A stretch of 6,789 nucleotides of DNA from Ignavibacteria bacterium UBA6688 (GTDB lineage Bacteria; Bacteroidota; Ignavibacteria; UBA10030). Below, piece by piece: positions 1-6,507 of this stretch. The DNA lies in contig DKJQ01000320.1 of the NCBI GenBank assembly GCA_002454845.1, forward strand, positions 1 to 6,789. Direction: 5' to 3'. The notes below the pieces were generated by a model. That model worked only from the letters and a program-made list of their open reading frames with translations. It did no database searches and was not told where the DNA came from. Position 1 is the stretch's first letter. Each line of letters opens with the position of its first letter. Position numbers and translations under genes: made by a program.

Positions 1-804
1 GTCCTGTATACGAACGACCCCGAGTACATTATCCAGGGAGTCTTCACATAATGGGAACAGAGAATGGCCGGTCTGGGCTACTTTCTGCTGAAGTTCTTGC
101 AGTGAATCTGAAGTATAAAGAACGACAAGGTCTTTCCGCGTCGTCATGATGGTGCTGGCACGTCGGGCCCCGAGGAGAAAGACTCGCTCGATGATTTCTC
201 GTTCATCCTTCCGAATGGTGCCTACATCCGCGCCCTGACGCAGCAATATCCTGATCTCCTCTTCGGTTATGGGGGACTCGGGAGCTTGTCGCAGGTGAAA
301 AAGCCAAAGTAGTCCCCTTGTCGAAGCACTAAGCAACCAAACAACGGGGGACGCCACGCGGGAAAGGAAACGTATCGGCCTTGCTATGAAGGTTGCTATG
401 CGCTCGGGGTTGTTGAGGGCAATGCGCTTTGGAACCAGCTCACCCAGAATCAGAGAAAGATAGGTGATGGCAATGACCACAAGACCGACAGCGAGAGTCT
501 CTGCGTACGGTGTGAGAAGCGGGGTGGCCGCGAGGGCGACGGCCAAATGTTGAGCAATCGTGGCACCTCCCAACGCGCCCGCCAGGACCCCAATGAGGGT
601 GATTCCAACCTGGACTGTCGACAAAAACTCTTCCGGTGAATTCGAGACATCCAGGGCGAGCCGCGCATTGCGGTTACCACTCTCAGCCCATTGCTGCAAG
701 CGGGTCTTCCGCGCCGAGACAACCGCAATCTCAGACATCGCAAAAACACCATTACATATTGTCAGCAGGAAGATGAAGAGAATCTCGATGGTTATAATAG
801 ACAT
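1..804 (-). CDS. DUF21/CBS-domain membrane protein (CorC/HlyC, CNNM-like), 3' part missing
   Basis: This is the N-terminal 268 residues of an integral membrane protein of the hemolysin-C/CorC (CNNM-like) family; the frame stays open to the left edge. The start ATG at 804 has an AAGAGGA Shine-Dalgarno sequence at 811-817, six bases upstream. Seen in the translation: a first hydrophobic segment (about residues 4-23), then SEIAVVSARKTRLQ (24-37), hydrophobic segments near 65-90, 102-120 and 140-168, and the DUF21 signature GELVPKRIAL (121-130). From about residue 203 a CBS-pair region begins (IIERVF, then MTTRKDLVVL at 220-229). The second CBS motif and the CorC_HlyC C-terminal domain usual in this family would lie outside the window. 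Family members are linked to Mg2+/divalent-cation transport or efflux; the substrate here is unknown, and the name 'hemolysin' is historical. It follows the fumarase stop by 45 bp on the same strand with no obvious promoter, so co-transcription is likely. Ile codon ATA occurs eight times. The family call is firm, the function is not. Confidence 0.93.
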   Translation of the reverse strand, partial: MSIITIEILFIFLLTICNGVFAMSEIAVVSARKTRLQQWAESGNRNARLALDVSNSPEEFLSTVQVGITLIGVLAGALGGATIAQHLAVALAATPLLTPYAETLAVGLVVIAITYLSLILGELVPKRIALNNPERIATFIARPIRFLSRVASPVVWLLSASTRGLLWLFHLRQAPESPITEEEIRILLRQGADVGTIRKDEREIIERVFLLGARRASTIMTTRKDLVVLYTSDSLQELQQKVAQTGHSLFPLCEDSLDNVLGVVRIQD

Positions 805-849
805 GACTCGTCCTCTTTCTGTGGATCCCGAATCAGAACGTGGAATCTG

Positions 850-2373
850 CTAACCGACCACCACTTCAGCAAGCTTTGCCAACTCGCCTGCCGAAGATTT
901 CTCCACATCGGCGTGGAGACTGTTGCCATGCGCATCCATGGTGACGATGGCGGGAAAGTCCCTGACCCGGACGTGCCACATCGCTTCCGGGACGCCAAAT
1001 TCCAGCAGGTCCACCCCTTCCACTTCCTCAATGCATCGGGCGTAATATTGTGCAGCACCGCCGATGGCGTTCAGGTACACGGCCCCATGCTCCTTGAGAG
1101 CGGCAAGCGTTTTCGGTCCCATCCCCCCCTTTCCCACCACAGCGCGGACTCCGAATTTTTTGATGATCGTTCCCTGATAGGGCTCCTCGCGGATGCTGGT
1201 GGTCGGCCCGGCAGCTTTCATCACCCATGTATCCCCTTGTTTCAGACAAACGGGACCGCAGTGATAGATCACGCCGCCGTTGAGATCGACCGGGGAATCG
1301 TGAGTCAGAAGATGATGATGAAGAACATCGCGTCCCATGTGGAGCATTCCGTTCAAAAGAACCACATCCCCCACTTTCAGATTTCGAACCTGGTCCTCTG
1401 AAAATGGCGTCGTCATCCGCAGCTCCCTGCCAGTGAGCGTCAGCTCCTCCTGCCGTGCAAGTTTCATGACAGGGGTGTCATCCTTGTAGAGCCAGTGCTT
1501 TATTTTACCGCTTGAGGCATCAAGCACGATGCCGAGGCGTCGGAACGCCCAACAATCGTAAGCGACGCTCACGAAGAAGCACGCCGGAAGCCTGTTGTAA
1601 GCACCGATCTTGCACCCTATCAGCGTCGCATTGCCGCCGAACCCCATCGTCCCGATCCCCAACTTGTCGGCATTCTCCAGGATGTAGTTTTCGAGCTTTG
1701 CCAACTCCGGGTTTGGATTGATGTCGTCCAGGGTGCGGAAGAGCTGCTGCTTGGCAAACCCGTAGCCAGTGGTCCGGTCGCCACCGATGGCCACTCCAAT
1801 GGCCCCGATACTGCACCCTTGCCCCTGCGCCTGCCACACCGCATGCAGGATGCATTTACGAACACCGTCCAGCGTCCTGTCTGCCCGACCGAGGTTGGGA
1901 AGCTCGCACGGAACCGAGTATTGGATGTTCTTGTTCTCGCACCCTCCTCCTTTCAGAAGAAGTTTCACCTCGACATCGTCCTTCTCCCACTGTTCAAAGT
2001 GGATCACGGGAGTTCCCTCCCCCAGGTTGTTGCCGCTGTTTTTCCCGGTCAGGGAATCGACCGAATTGGGCCGAAGCTTCCCCGCTTTCGTCGCATCGGC
2101 CACAGCTTCAAGGATCGCTTTCTTCATGACAATCTGGTTCGCCCCAACGGGGGTCTTGATCTCGAACGTCGGCATCCCGGTATCCTGGCAGATGGGACCG
2201 CAGTTCGTTGCCGCCATATCGACATTGATCGCGATGGTGTTGAGAGCGAGATCGGACTGGCTTCCCTGCTTTTCCCGTTCCATCGCGCCCTTGACGGCGC
2301 GCCGGACATCGGGCGGAAGATTCGTCGAGGTCTCGACAATCAGATCGTACATGCTTTGTTTGAAATGTTCCAT
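850..2373 (-). CDS. fumA: Class I (iron-sulfur) fumarate hydratase, monopartite
   Basis: This cytoplasmic enzyme interconverts fumarate and L-malate in the TCA cycle. The 507-residue chain fuses the alpha-type (Fumerase, about 1-280) and beta-type (Fumerase_C, about 300-500) domains, close to the usual length of monopartite class I enzymes. Three cysteines sit where this family binds its [4Fe-4S] cluster: C62 in CQDTG, C187 in QGCSIGAIGVAIGG, and C274 in AYDCWAFRR. Other family marks are GFGGNATLIG (244-253), GRDVLHHHL (347-355), GPTTSIREEPYQ (389-400), VGKGGMG (413-419), YLNAIGGAA (433-441) and EAMWHVRVRDFPA (463-475). I chose the ATG at 2373 because AGGAG lies six bases upstream and the protein then begins MEHFKQSMYDLI. 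Upstream in-frame starts at 2400 and 2439 have no comparable ribosome site, and the one at 2439 would overlap the peptidase gene. Clusters of this type are usually oxygen-sensitive. The main alternative is L(+)-tartrate dehydratase, a paralogous family usually made of two separate subunits, so it is less likely here. Confidence 0.95.
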   Translation of the reverse strand: MEHFKQSMYDLIVETSTNLPPDVRRAVKGAMEREKQGSQSDLALNTIAINVDMAATNCGPICQDTGMPTFEIKTPVGANQIVMKKAILEAVADATKAGKLRPNSVDSLTGKNSGNNLGEGTPVIHFEQWEKDDVEVKLLLKGGGCENKNIQYSVPCELPNLGRADRTLDGVRKCILHAVWQAQGQGCSIGAIGVAIGGDRTTGYGFAKQQLFRTLDDINPNPELAKLENYILENADKLGIGTMGFGGNATLIGCKIGAYNRLPACFFVSVAYDCWAFRRLGIVLDASSGKIKHWLYKDDTPVMKLARQEELTLTGRELRMTTPFSEDQVRNLKVGDVVLLNGMLHMGRDVLHHHLLTHDSPVDLNGGVIYHCGPVCLKQGDTWVMKAAGPTTSIREEPYQGTIIKKFGVRAVVGKGGMGPKTLAALKEHGAVYLNAIGGAAQYYARCIEEVEGVDLLEFGVPEAMWHVRVRDFPAIVTMDAHGNSLHADVEKSSAGELAKLAEVVVG

Positions 2374-2379
2374 GTTCTT

Positions 2380-2384
2380 CTCCT
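2380..2384 (-). promoter_or_regulatory. Ribosome binding site deciding the fumarase start
   Basis: AGGAG on the minus strand lies six bases before the ATG at 2373, inside the 46-bp gap after the peptidase stop. No purine-rich site precedes the upstream in-frame ATG at 2400. This sets the fumarase start and shortens the maximal open frame by 22 residues. Confidence 0.75.
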
Positions 2385-2419
2385 GTTGGTAGAACTTCAT
2401 GACAGCAAACGATGCCGGT

Positions 2420-4462
2420 TTACTTCCATCGTGTGGCACCGGCTTTGATCAAATCTTCCACATACCTCGCGACAAGATCCGTTTCGATTTCCCCATAGTA
2501 GGCGCTGACAAAATTTCTAATTTCCGATACCGACCGTTTTCCGTCCATCATATTGACGATTTCCCAGCGGTGCATGCCGTTCAAGCGCGCGCCCTCACCC
2601 CGGTACCACACCAGGGCCTCCGGAGGAAGTGCCGTGAACGGAACGTCTGAAGAGAGTGGACCGCGGGTGAGTCGGACCGGGACACGCCTGTCAGGATTGG
2701 GATCGAGCACGGGGGGACGACCTCCCCGCACGCCACTGGATGCTGCAAGGACTCCCAGCGATTGCGTCAGGGATTCGTGCTGCTGTGCCAGTTGTCGCTG
2801 CATCATCGCAACGGCACGTCGAATCCCGTCGCCCGAGTTGAAATTGAGAACCGACGCGACCGACCGCTGCTCGACCGCAACGCCCTGATCGAGGATATTC
2901 TGAGCCTCAGCCCAGGCACGTGTTGCATTCGAAGAAGAAACAAGGACTTGCTGCGCCCGCCTGGCTGCGACCCCGAGTCGTCCTGCACTCGCGGCCGCCG
3001 TGAGGTACGTTGCGTCCAACGCCTGGGAAGCGTCGAGGTTCGACAGGTAGATCATCGTGCCGGTGGCGATAATTTCTGAGCGTTCCAACTCGACCGGGTC
3101 AACCTTATCCGGCGTATCTTCCGATGTGTGGTGGGTGTAGTCCGGATCGTGGGAGAACATAATCCCAGGGATCTTCAGATCGTTGAACATCATGTGGTCG
3201 CTCCCCCCCTGATACTCCGTCACCCGGTAGTTGAATTCGGATAAACTTCCGCGCGGGGTACGGATGTTCATGCCATCCACCATCCGGGCCATATTCTCCA
3301 CGACGTCATTGACAACAGAAGGGATCGAAGGGGGTGTGCGGGTCAACACCAACTTTGAATGGAGCAGTTCCGTGTTCTCCCCCACCATGTCCATGTTCAT
3401 GTTGGCAAGGAACTTCCCTCCACGCTCCACGCCGACCATCTCCGGATGAGCATCGATGTACGCCATGGTCCCGTAAAACTCCGGGATCCAGATGAACCGG
3501 AGCGAACGTTTTGGCCTGGGTAACCTCCCGCTGTCGGTCAATTCTTTAAGCGCGCGGGCAATATCGAGCAGCGCCCCGGAGCCGCTGGCGTTGTCGTTGG
3601 CTGATTCCTTCGGATGATCAAGATGGGCGCTGAACACCAATATCTCCTCCGGCCTCTCCGAGCCAGGTATCTGCAACACCGGAACATCCATGAAGTACGA
3701 TTCAAGCCCGATCCCCTGGACCTGTCCACGGAGGACCACTTTCTTTCCCGATTCCAGAAGGCTGCGCAGCTTTATCCCCTGTCGGTTGGTCAGGTTGAAC
3801 CCGAAGGTCACCCGCTCCAGCTCCTCCGTCGTCGGCCACATGCCCGTGTACTGCAGCATGTCCGGGTACTCTTTCGCGCGGTCGTCGTCGAGAAAACAAA
3901 CGACAGCTTTCGCTCCGTACTTCAGCACGGCGAGGCGGTGGACCGCTCCGCCATACCCTGTGGCGAGCACGATCTTCCCGGCTACTTCCTTCCCCCTGTA
4001 ATCGTCCTCGCTCGTCCCCGCCCCGACCCACACAAGCTCCGCCGTCACATCGCCGGGGTTCGAATAGGTGATGACGCTCATCGCGATTTCAGGATACCCG
4101 ACGATCCGTTCTTCGTACGGCTCGAGCATCCTCAATTCCCCCCGCTCGATATCCCATCCGGAGGGGGACTGCCACGTCTGATACGACACACGCCCGTCTG
4201 ATTTGAACGATTCAATCGAAGCCTCGTGTTCCGAGTATCCGTAGGAACGGAGTTGCTGAAGGACGTACTGGGCTGCATGGCGATACCCACGCGAGCCCTG
4301 GATCCGGTGGTGGCGGGTGATCTGGATGACGTGCTCTTTCGCCAGCTCACCGCTGAGCTCCTCGTGGAGAAGGTCACGTGTTTTATTGTCCAGAAGGTTC
4401 TGGGCTGAGAGAGGGACAAGCGTCAGAATCGATGCGAAGGCGAGATAGGATAGGGGCTTCAT
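2420..4462 (-). CDS. Exported M28-type zinc metallopeptidase with PA domain and C-terminal winged-helix-like tail
   Basis: This 680-residue protein is predicted to be an exported aminopeptidase-like enzyme. Residues 1-20 form a Sec signal peptide, with probable cleavage at LSA|QN. A PA-like insert spans about 135-250 (VWVGAG, GKIVLATGYGG, GAKAVVCF). The M28-type core spans about 255-475: SAHLDHP (278-284), ANDNASG (288-294), IPEFYG (326-331), NMDMVG (356-361) and GGSDHMMF (419-426). These supply likely metal ligands H280, D290, D358 and H423, plus E328. The usual acidic pair Glu-Glu is reduced to one Glu followed by Phe, which recalls the DUF4910 aminopeptidase-like family more than classical M28. 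An Ala/Gln-rich helical stretch (about 477-575) and a Pro/Arg linker follow. The last 50 residues (DGKRSVSEI at 640-648) resemble a PqqD or winged-helix fold. The ATG at 4462 has AAGAGGAG just upstream. The gene probably heads a unit with fumarase and the DUF21 protein. Substrate unknown; activity is not assured given the altered motif. Confidence 0.88.
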   Translation of the reverse strand: MKPLSYLAFASILTLVPLSAQNLLDNKTRDLLHEELSGELAKEHVIQITRHHRIQGSRGYRHAAQYVLQQLRSYGYSEHEASIESFKSDGRVSYQTWQSPSGWDIERGELRMLEPYEERIVGYPEIAMSVITYSNPGDVTAELVWVGAGTSEDDYRGKEVAGKIVLATGYGGAVHRLAVLKYGAKAVVCFLDDDRAKEYPDMLQYTGMWPTTEELERVTFGFNLTNRQGIKLRSLLESGKKVVLRGQVQGIGLESYFMDVPVLQIPGSERPEEILVFSAHLDHPKESANDNASGSGALLDIARALKELTDSGRLPRPKRSLRFIWIPEFYGTMAYIDAHPEMVGVERGGKFLANMNMDMVGENTELLHSKLVLTRTPPSIPSVVNDVVENMARMVDGMNIRTPRGSLSEFNYRVTEYQGGSDHMMFNDLKIPGIMFSHDPDYTHHTSEDTPDKVDPVELERSEIIATGTMIYLSNLDASQALDATYLTAAASAGRLGVAARRAQQVLVSSSNATRAWAEAQNILDQGVAVEQRSVASVLNFNSGDGIRRAVAMMQRQLAQQHESLTQSLGVLAASSGVRGGRPPVLDPNPDRRVPVRLTRGPLSSDVPFTALPPEALVWYRGEGARLNGMHRWEIVNMMDGKRSVSEIRNFVSAYYGEIETDLVARYVEDLIKAGATRWK

Positions 4463-4504
4463 GGTCTCCTCTTGAGGGGGATCAAAAAGGGGGTTAATAA
4501 TTTA

Positions 4505-4536
4505 TTAATATAGAGAACGAACTCCGAAATGGCAAA
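4505..4536 (-). promoter_or_regulatory. Candidate Bacteroidota-type promoter for the peptidase-fumarase-DUF21 unit
   Basis: In the 101-bp gap before the peptidase gene, the minus strand reads TTTG (4536-4533), a 20-base spacer, then TATATTAA (4512-4505). This fits the Bacteroidota sigma-factor layout of TTTG at -33 and TAnnTTTG at -7 with a spacer of 19-21 bases, although the -7 box lacks the final TTG. The box lies in the most AT-rich stretch of the gap, about 40 bases before the ATG at 4462, leaving room for a short leader. No good sigma-70 pair was found here. Supported only by pattern. Confidence 0.42.
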
Positions 4537-4563
4537 ATACGGCGTCGCTCAGACTGGTGAGCA

Positions 4564-5931
4564 TCACCACGTCCGGCGAATCGGGTGCGCTTCCGTATTG
4601 AAGACGACAGTATGGAGGTCTAGAGTCTCCCGCGGTGCAAAAATCAGGTAAAGGTACTTCAGGGTTTCAGCGAGGAAGAAGCTCTCCATTTCATCCTTTT
4701 GCTCTTTCGTTTCCACGTTGCGCAGCGCGGCATAACCGTTTTCGGTTCGGCAGTACTTGAGCAGGCTTTCCAGGAAGGTCCGGCCCATTTCCCGATATCT
4801 GGAATCACCCGTAAGAAACAGGAGGTAATAGGCCGATTCCATGATTTCGGGGCGGAGAGGGTATCCGGGACGGACGATCTCCATGGTAGAGTAATCGAGG
4901 ACCTCCGGCTCAACCCCGGCCACATTCCACATCTTGTAGCACGATTCCTGCAACCGCCCGGCCCGTTCAAGGTCCCCTCCCAGAGCCAGCACGGCGGGAA
5001 GAAAGGCATCAAGACCTCCGAACCAGGTTTTTTCCCGTTCCCCCGTCATCATGTGGACGCGGCCGTACCAGAGGCCCGACCGAACTTCGTGAGCGACATA
5101 CTTGTTCAAGGCTGCCATACTCTCCTTATACATCTGCTCGCAGTCCTCGTCGTCAAACAAACGCCAACACTTCAGCAAGTACTCATAATACGAATCGATC
5201 CTGCCGCCGACGTGACTGCTCGAATCGACCCAGCGGCCGGTTTCCACATCGATCTGCTCACCAACGAGTCCGATCGACGATCGCCGGCTGAAGACCTCGA
5301 CGAGTGCCCTTTTGGCCTTCTCGTAATAAACCGGGTTTCCCGTGAGTTTACTGAGTGTGCCGAACTCGATCAGAAGCGTGCCGATCTCAGCAGGATTGGA
5401 AACAGCCTCGCGAACCGCACCGGTCCTGAGGTTGACATACATGTAAGGCATGCCGGTAGGAGATTCGAAGACCGGCAAGAGCCTCCGCCCCAGGTCATCG
5501 GCCAGCTTCAGGAGGCGATCATCCTCCATGAGTTGGCAGGCGCTCAAGAGTCCGCCGAGAAGCCTGATGGTGATTTCAAAGTTCTTCACCTCGACATCCT
5601 TGTCGAACGAGAGACGTTCGACGATGAAGTCCCTGGTCTTTTCAGCCTCCTCGCGCAAGCCCATGAGGATCATGGTATCGAGAGCATCGACGGCCGTGGT
5701 CATCAAGGATTCGCTGTGCCAGTCATCATACGAGCGCGAGAGTGGCTTGAGATGCTCATGCCCCCATGCGTACCGTTTATAGGCGTTCCATGCGTGGAGA
5801 AATTCAGCTTTGACCAGTTCGGCCACTTGTGTATCGTCCAGCGTTTTGGATACCCGACCCGGTTGGGAGGCAGCAGTTGATGAAAACATGAGCATTAGGC
5901 AGACTGAGAGAATAGGGAGATGGAGTTTCAT
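4564..5931 (-). CDS. Exported glycoside hydrolase family 47 (class I alpha-1,2-mannosidase)
   Basis: GH47 enzymes are inverting, Ca2+-dependent (alpha/alpha)7-barrel mannosidases that remove alpha-1,2-linked mannose from high-mannose glycans. The 455-residue protein starts with a signal peptide (about 1-22), so it should act in the periplasm, at the surface or outside. Family motifs run in order: HAWNAYKRYAWGHEHLKPLS (46-65), TAVDALDTMILMGL (79-92), KNFEITIRLLGGLLSA (116-131), NPAEIGTLLIEFGTLSKLTG (179-198), GGRIDSYYEYLLK (242-254), FLPAVLALGGD (310-320), YPLRPEIMESAYYL (357-370) and FNTEAHPIRR (444-453). By comparison with characterised members, E119, D246 and E362 match the three catalytic acidic positions, and T446 matches the calcium-binding Thr near the C terminus. 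All are intact. I chose the ATG at 5931 because it yields the signal peptide directly; AAAGGA lies 11 bases upstream, a longish spacing. An upstream in-frame GTG at 6012 would add 27 Arg-rich residues and is unlikely. GH47 is mainly eukaryotic (ER/Golgi) and less common in bacteria. Confidence 0.95.
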   Translation of the reverse strand: MKLHLPILSVCLMLMFSSTAASQPGRVSKTLDDTQVAELVKAEFLHAWNAYKRYAWGHEHLKPLSRSYDDWHSESLMTTAVDALDTMILMGLREEAEKTRDFIVERLSFDKDVEVKNFEITIRLLGGLLSACQLMEDDRLLKLADDLGRRLLPVFESPTGMPYMYVNLRTGAVREAVSNPAEIGTLLIEFGTLSKLTGNPVYYEKAKRALVEVFSRRSSIGLVGEQIDVETGRWVDSSSHVGGRIDSYYEYLLKCWRLFDDEDCEQMYKESMAALNKYVAHEVRSGLWYGRVHMMTGEREKTWFGGLDAFLPAVLALGGDLERAGRLQESCYKMWNVAGVEPEVLDYSTMEIVRPGYPLRPEIMESAYYLLFLTGDSRYREMGRTFLESLLKYCRTENGYAALRNVETKEQKDEMESFFLAETLKYLYLIFAPRETLDLHTVVFNTEAHPIRRTW

Positions 5932-5975
5932 CAGGGAGAGGGTCCTTTCGCGAGATGGAGATGCGCGGCTACGCC

Positions 5976-6000
5976 TGCACCGCAATCCAGAAACGGTGCA
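5976..6000. repeat. Perfect 7-bp inverted repeat upstream of the mannosidase gene
   Basis: TGCACCG (5976-5982) and CGGTGCA (5994-6000) are perfect inverted copies separated by 11 bases. The repeat lies directly downstream of, and touches, the candidate promoter's -10/-7 box, about 45 bases before the start codon. It could be a repressor operator or a hairpin in the 5' leader. There is no T-run, so it does not look like a terminator. Only the symmetry is seen; a role is inferred. Confidence 0.4.
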
Positions 6001-6030
6001 AGCTACCGACACAATCGTAGAAAGTCAATT
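6000..6030 (-). promoter_or_regulatory. Candidate promoter for the GH47 mannosidase gene
   Basis: On the minus strand, TTGACT (6028-6023) is followed after 17 bases by TAGCTT (6005-6000): a good -35 with a weak -10 in sigma-70 terms. The same bases also read as ATTG, a 20-base spacer, then TAGCTTGC, close to the Bacteroidota TTTG-N20-TAnnTTTG pattern and with the same spacing as the candidate before the peptidase gene. It lies in the 189-bp gap between the pilin-like gene and the mannosidase gene, leaving a leader of about 60 bases. Pattern evidence only. Confidence 0.33.
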
Positions 6031-6120
6031 GAGAGGTGGAAGAATCAGAAGCGGCGTGCAGAAGGACCAGTACTGAGTGAGGAGTCGGAAGCGTTGGATG
6101 AGATCGCTCTGGGATTCTCT

Positions 6121-6507
6121 CTATTGAAAGGCGCCCGTATAGATCCACCCTCCGAGCGTCCCTTCTGCATCGATCGTTGCCGTGATGGTGTTCTCGGGGT
6201 CGAGCGCGGAAGTTGCCAGGATCGTCAGCTCGGTCTGAGACTGACTGTCAATCGTGTACGTGGCATTCGAGTTGGATACAAGACCTGGAGGGATCTCATA
6301 CAGACTGTAATCACCCTCTCCGCCGGCAAGTTTCGCCGGGCGCTTTCTGTATTGATACGCGTTGGAAGCAATGTGGCTCAGGTCGTTGATCATCGCATCG
6401 AGATTCGAGCGGACGTTCTGCGCCTGGAAGGTGCTGATACCGACGGCGATGGCAATGCCAATGAGAATGACGCCGAGTATGATGAGCATCAATTGCTGCG
6501 TACCCAT
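6121..6507 (-). CDS. Small pilin-like protein with one N-terminal hydrophobic helix, function unknown
   Basis: This 128-residue protein begins MGTQQLMLIILGVILIGIAI, and the hydrophobic helix runs to about residue 26. It continues as a polar helix (about 30-55, including NVRSNLDAMINDL) and ends in a strand-rich half (ATYTID 82-87, TELTILATSA 92-101, NTITATIDAEG 106-116, GGWIYTG 119-125). That order matches type IV pilin-like proteins. However, there is no leader before the helix and no Glu at the position usual after the prepilin cleavage site; Gly2 is the only residue that could serve as a cleavage Gly. My recollection is that proteins with a similar MGxQQL start and hydrophobic helix are annotated as hypothetical in FCB-group genomes; I cannot confirm this here. 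The ATG at 6507 has AAAGG five bases upstream. It appears monocistronic or follows the right-edge gene by about 146 bp. It could equally be a simple inner-membrane-anchored protein with a periplasmic beta domain. Confidence is high for a real gene and low for function. Confidence 0.8.
   Translation of the reverse strand: MGTQQLMLIILGVILIGIAIAVGISTFQAQNVRSNLDAMINDLSHIASNAYQYRKRPAKLAGGEGDYSLYEIPPGLVSNSNATYTIDSQSQTELTILATSALDPENTITATIDAEGTLGGWIYTGAFQ

Noticed and set aside
691..1401. Plus-strand open frame of 236 codons opposite fumarase
   Set aside because: It is antisense to conserved fumarase motifs and has a His/Arg-rich shadow composition.
4474..4500. Repeated G-runs (GGGGG) before the peptidase gene
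   Set aside because: They are direct, not inverted, copies and are too short to suggest a structured element or G-quadruplex.
4534..4562. Possible terminator after the mannosidase: GCTCA / TGAGC (4547-4551 and 4558-4562) followed by TATTTT
   Set aside because: The stem is only five base pairs, and the T-run is short and displaced by about seven bases, so it is too weak to call; the same T-run forms the candidate -33 box.
4699..5880. Long plus-strand open frame of 393 codons across the mannosidase gene
   Set aside because: It is antisense to a gene with unmistakable GH47 motifs, lacks recognisable domains, and is an expected shadow in GC-rich coding DNA.
5932..6012. N-terminal extension of the mannosidase from a GTG at 6012
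   Set aside because: It would bury the signal peptide behind 27 Arg-rich residues and would begin upstream of the candidate promoter's -10 box.
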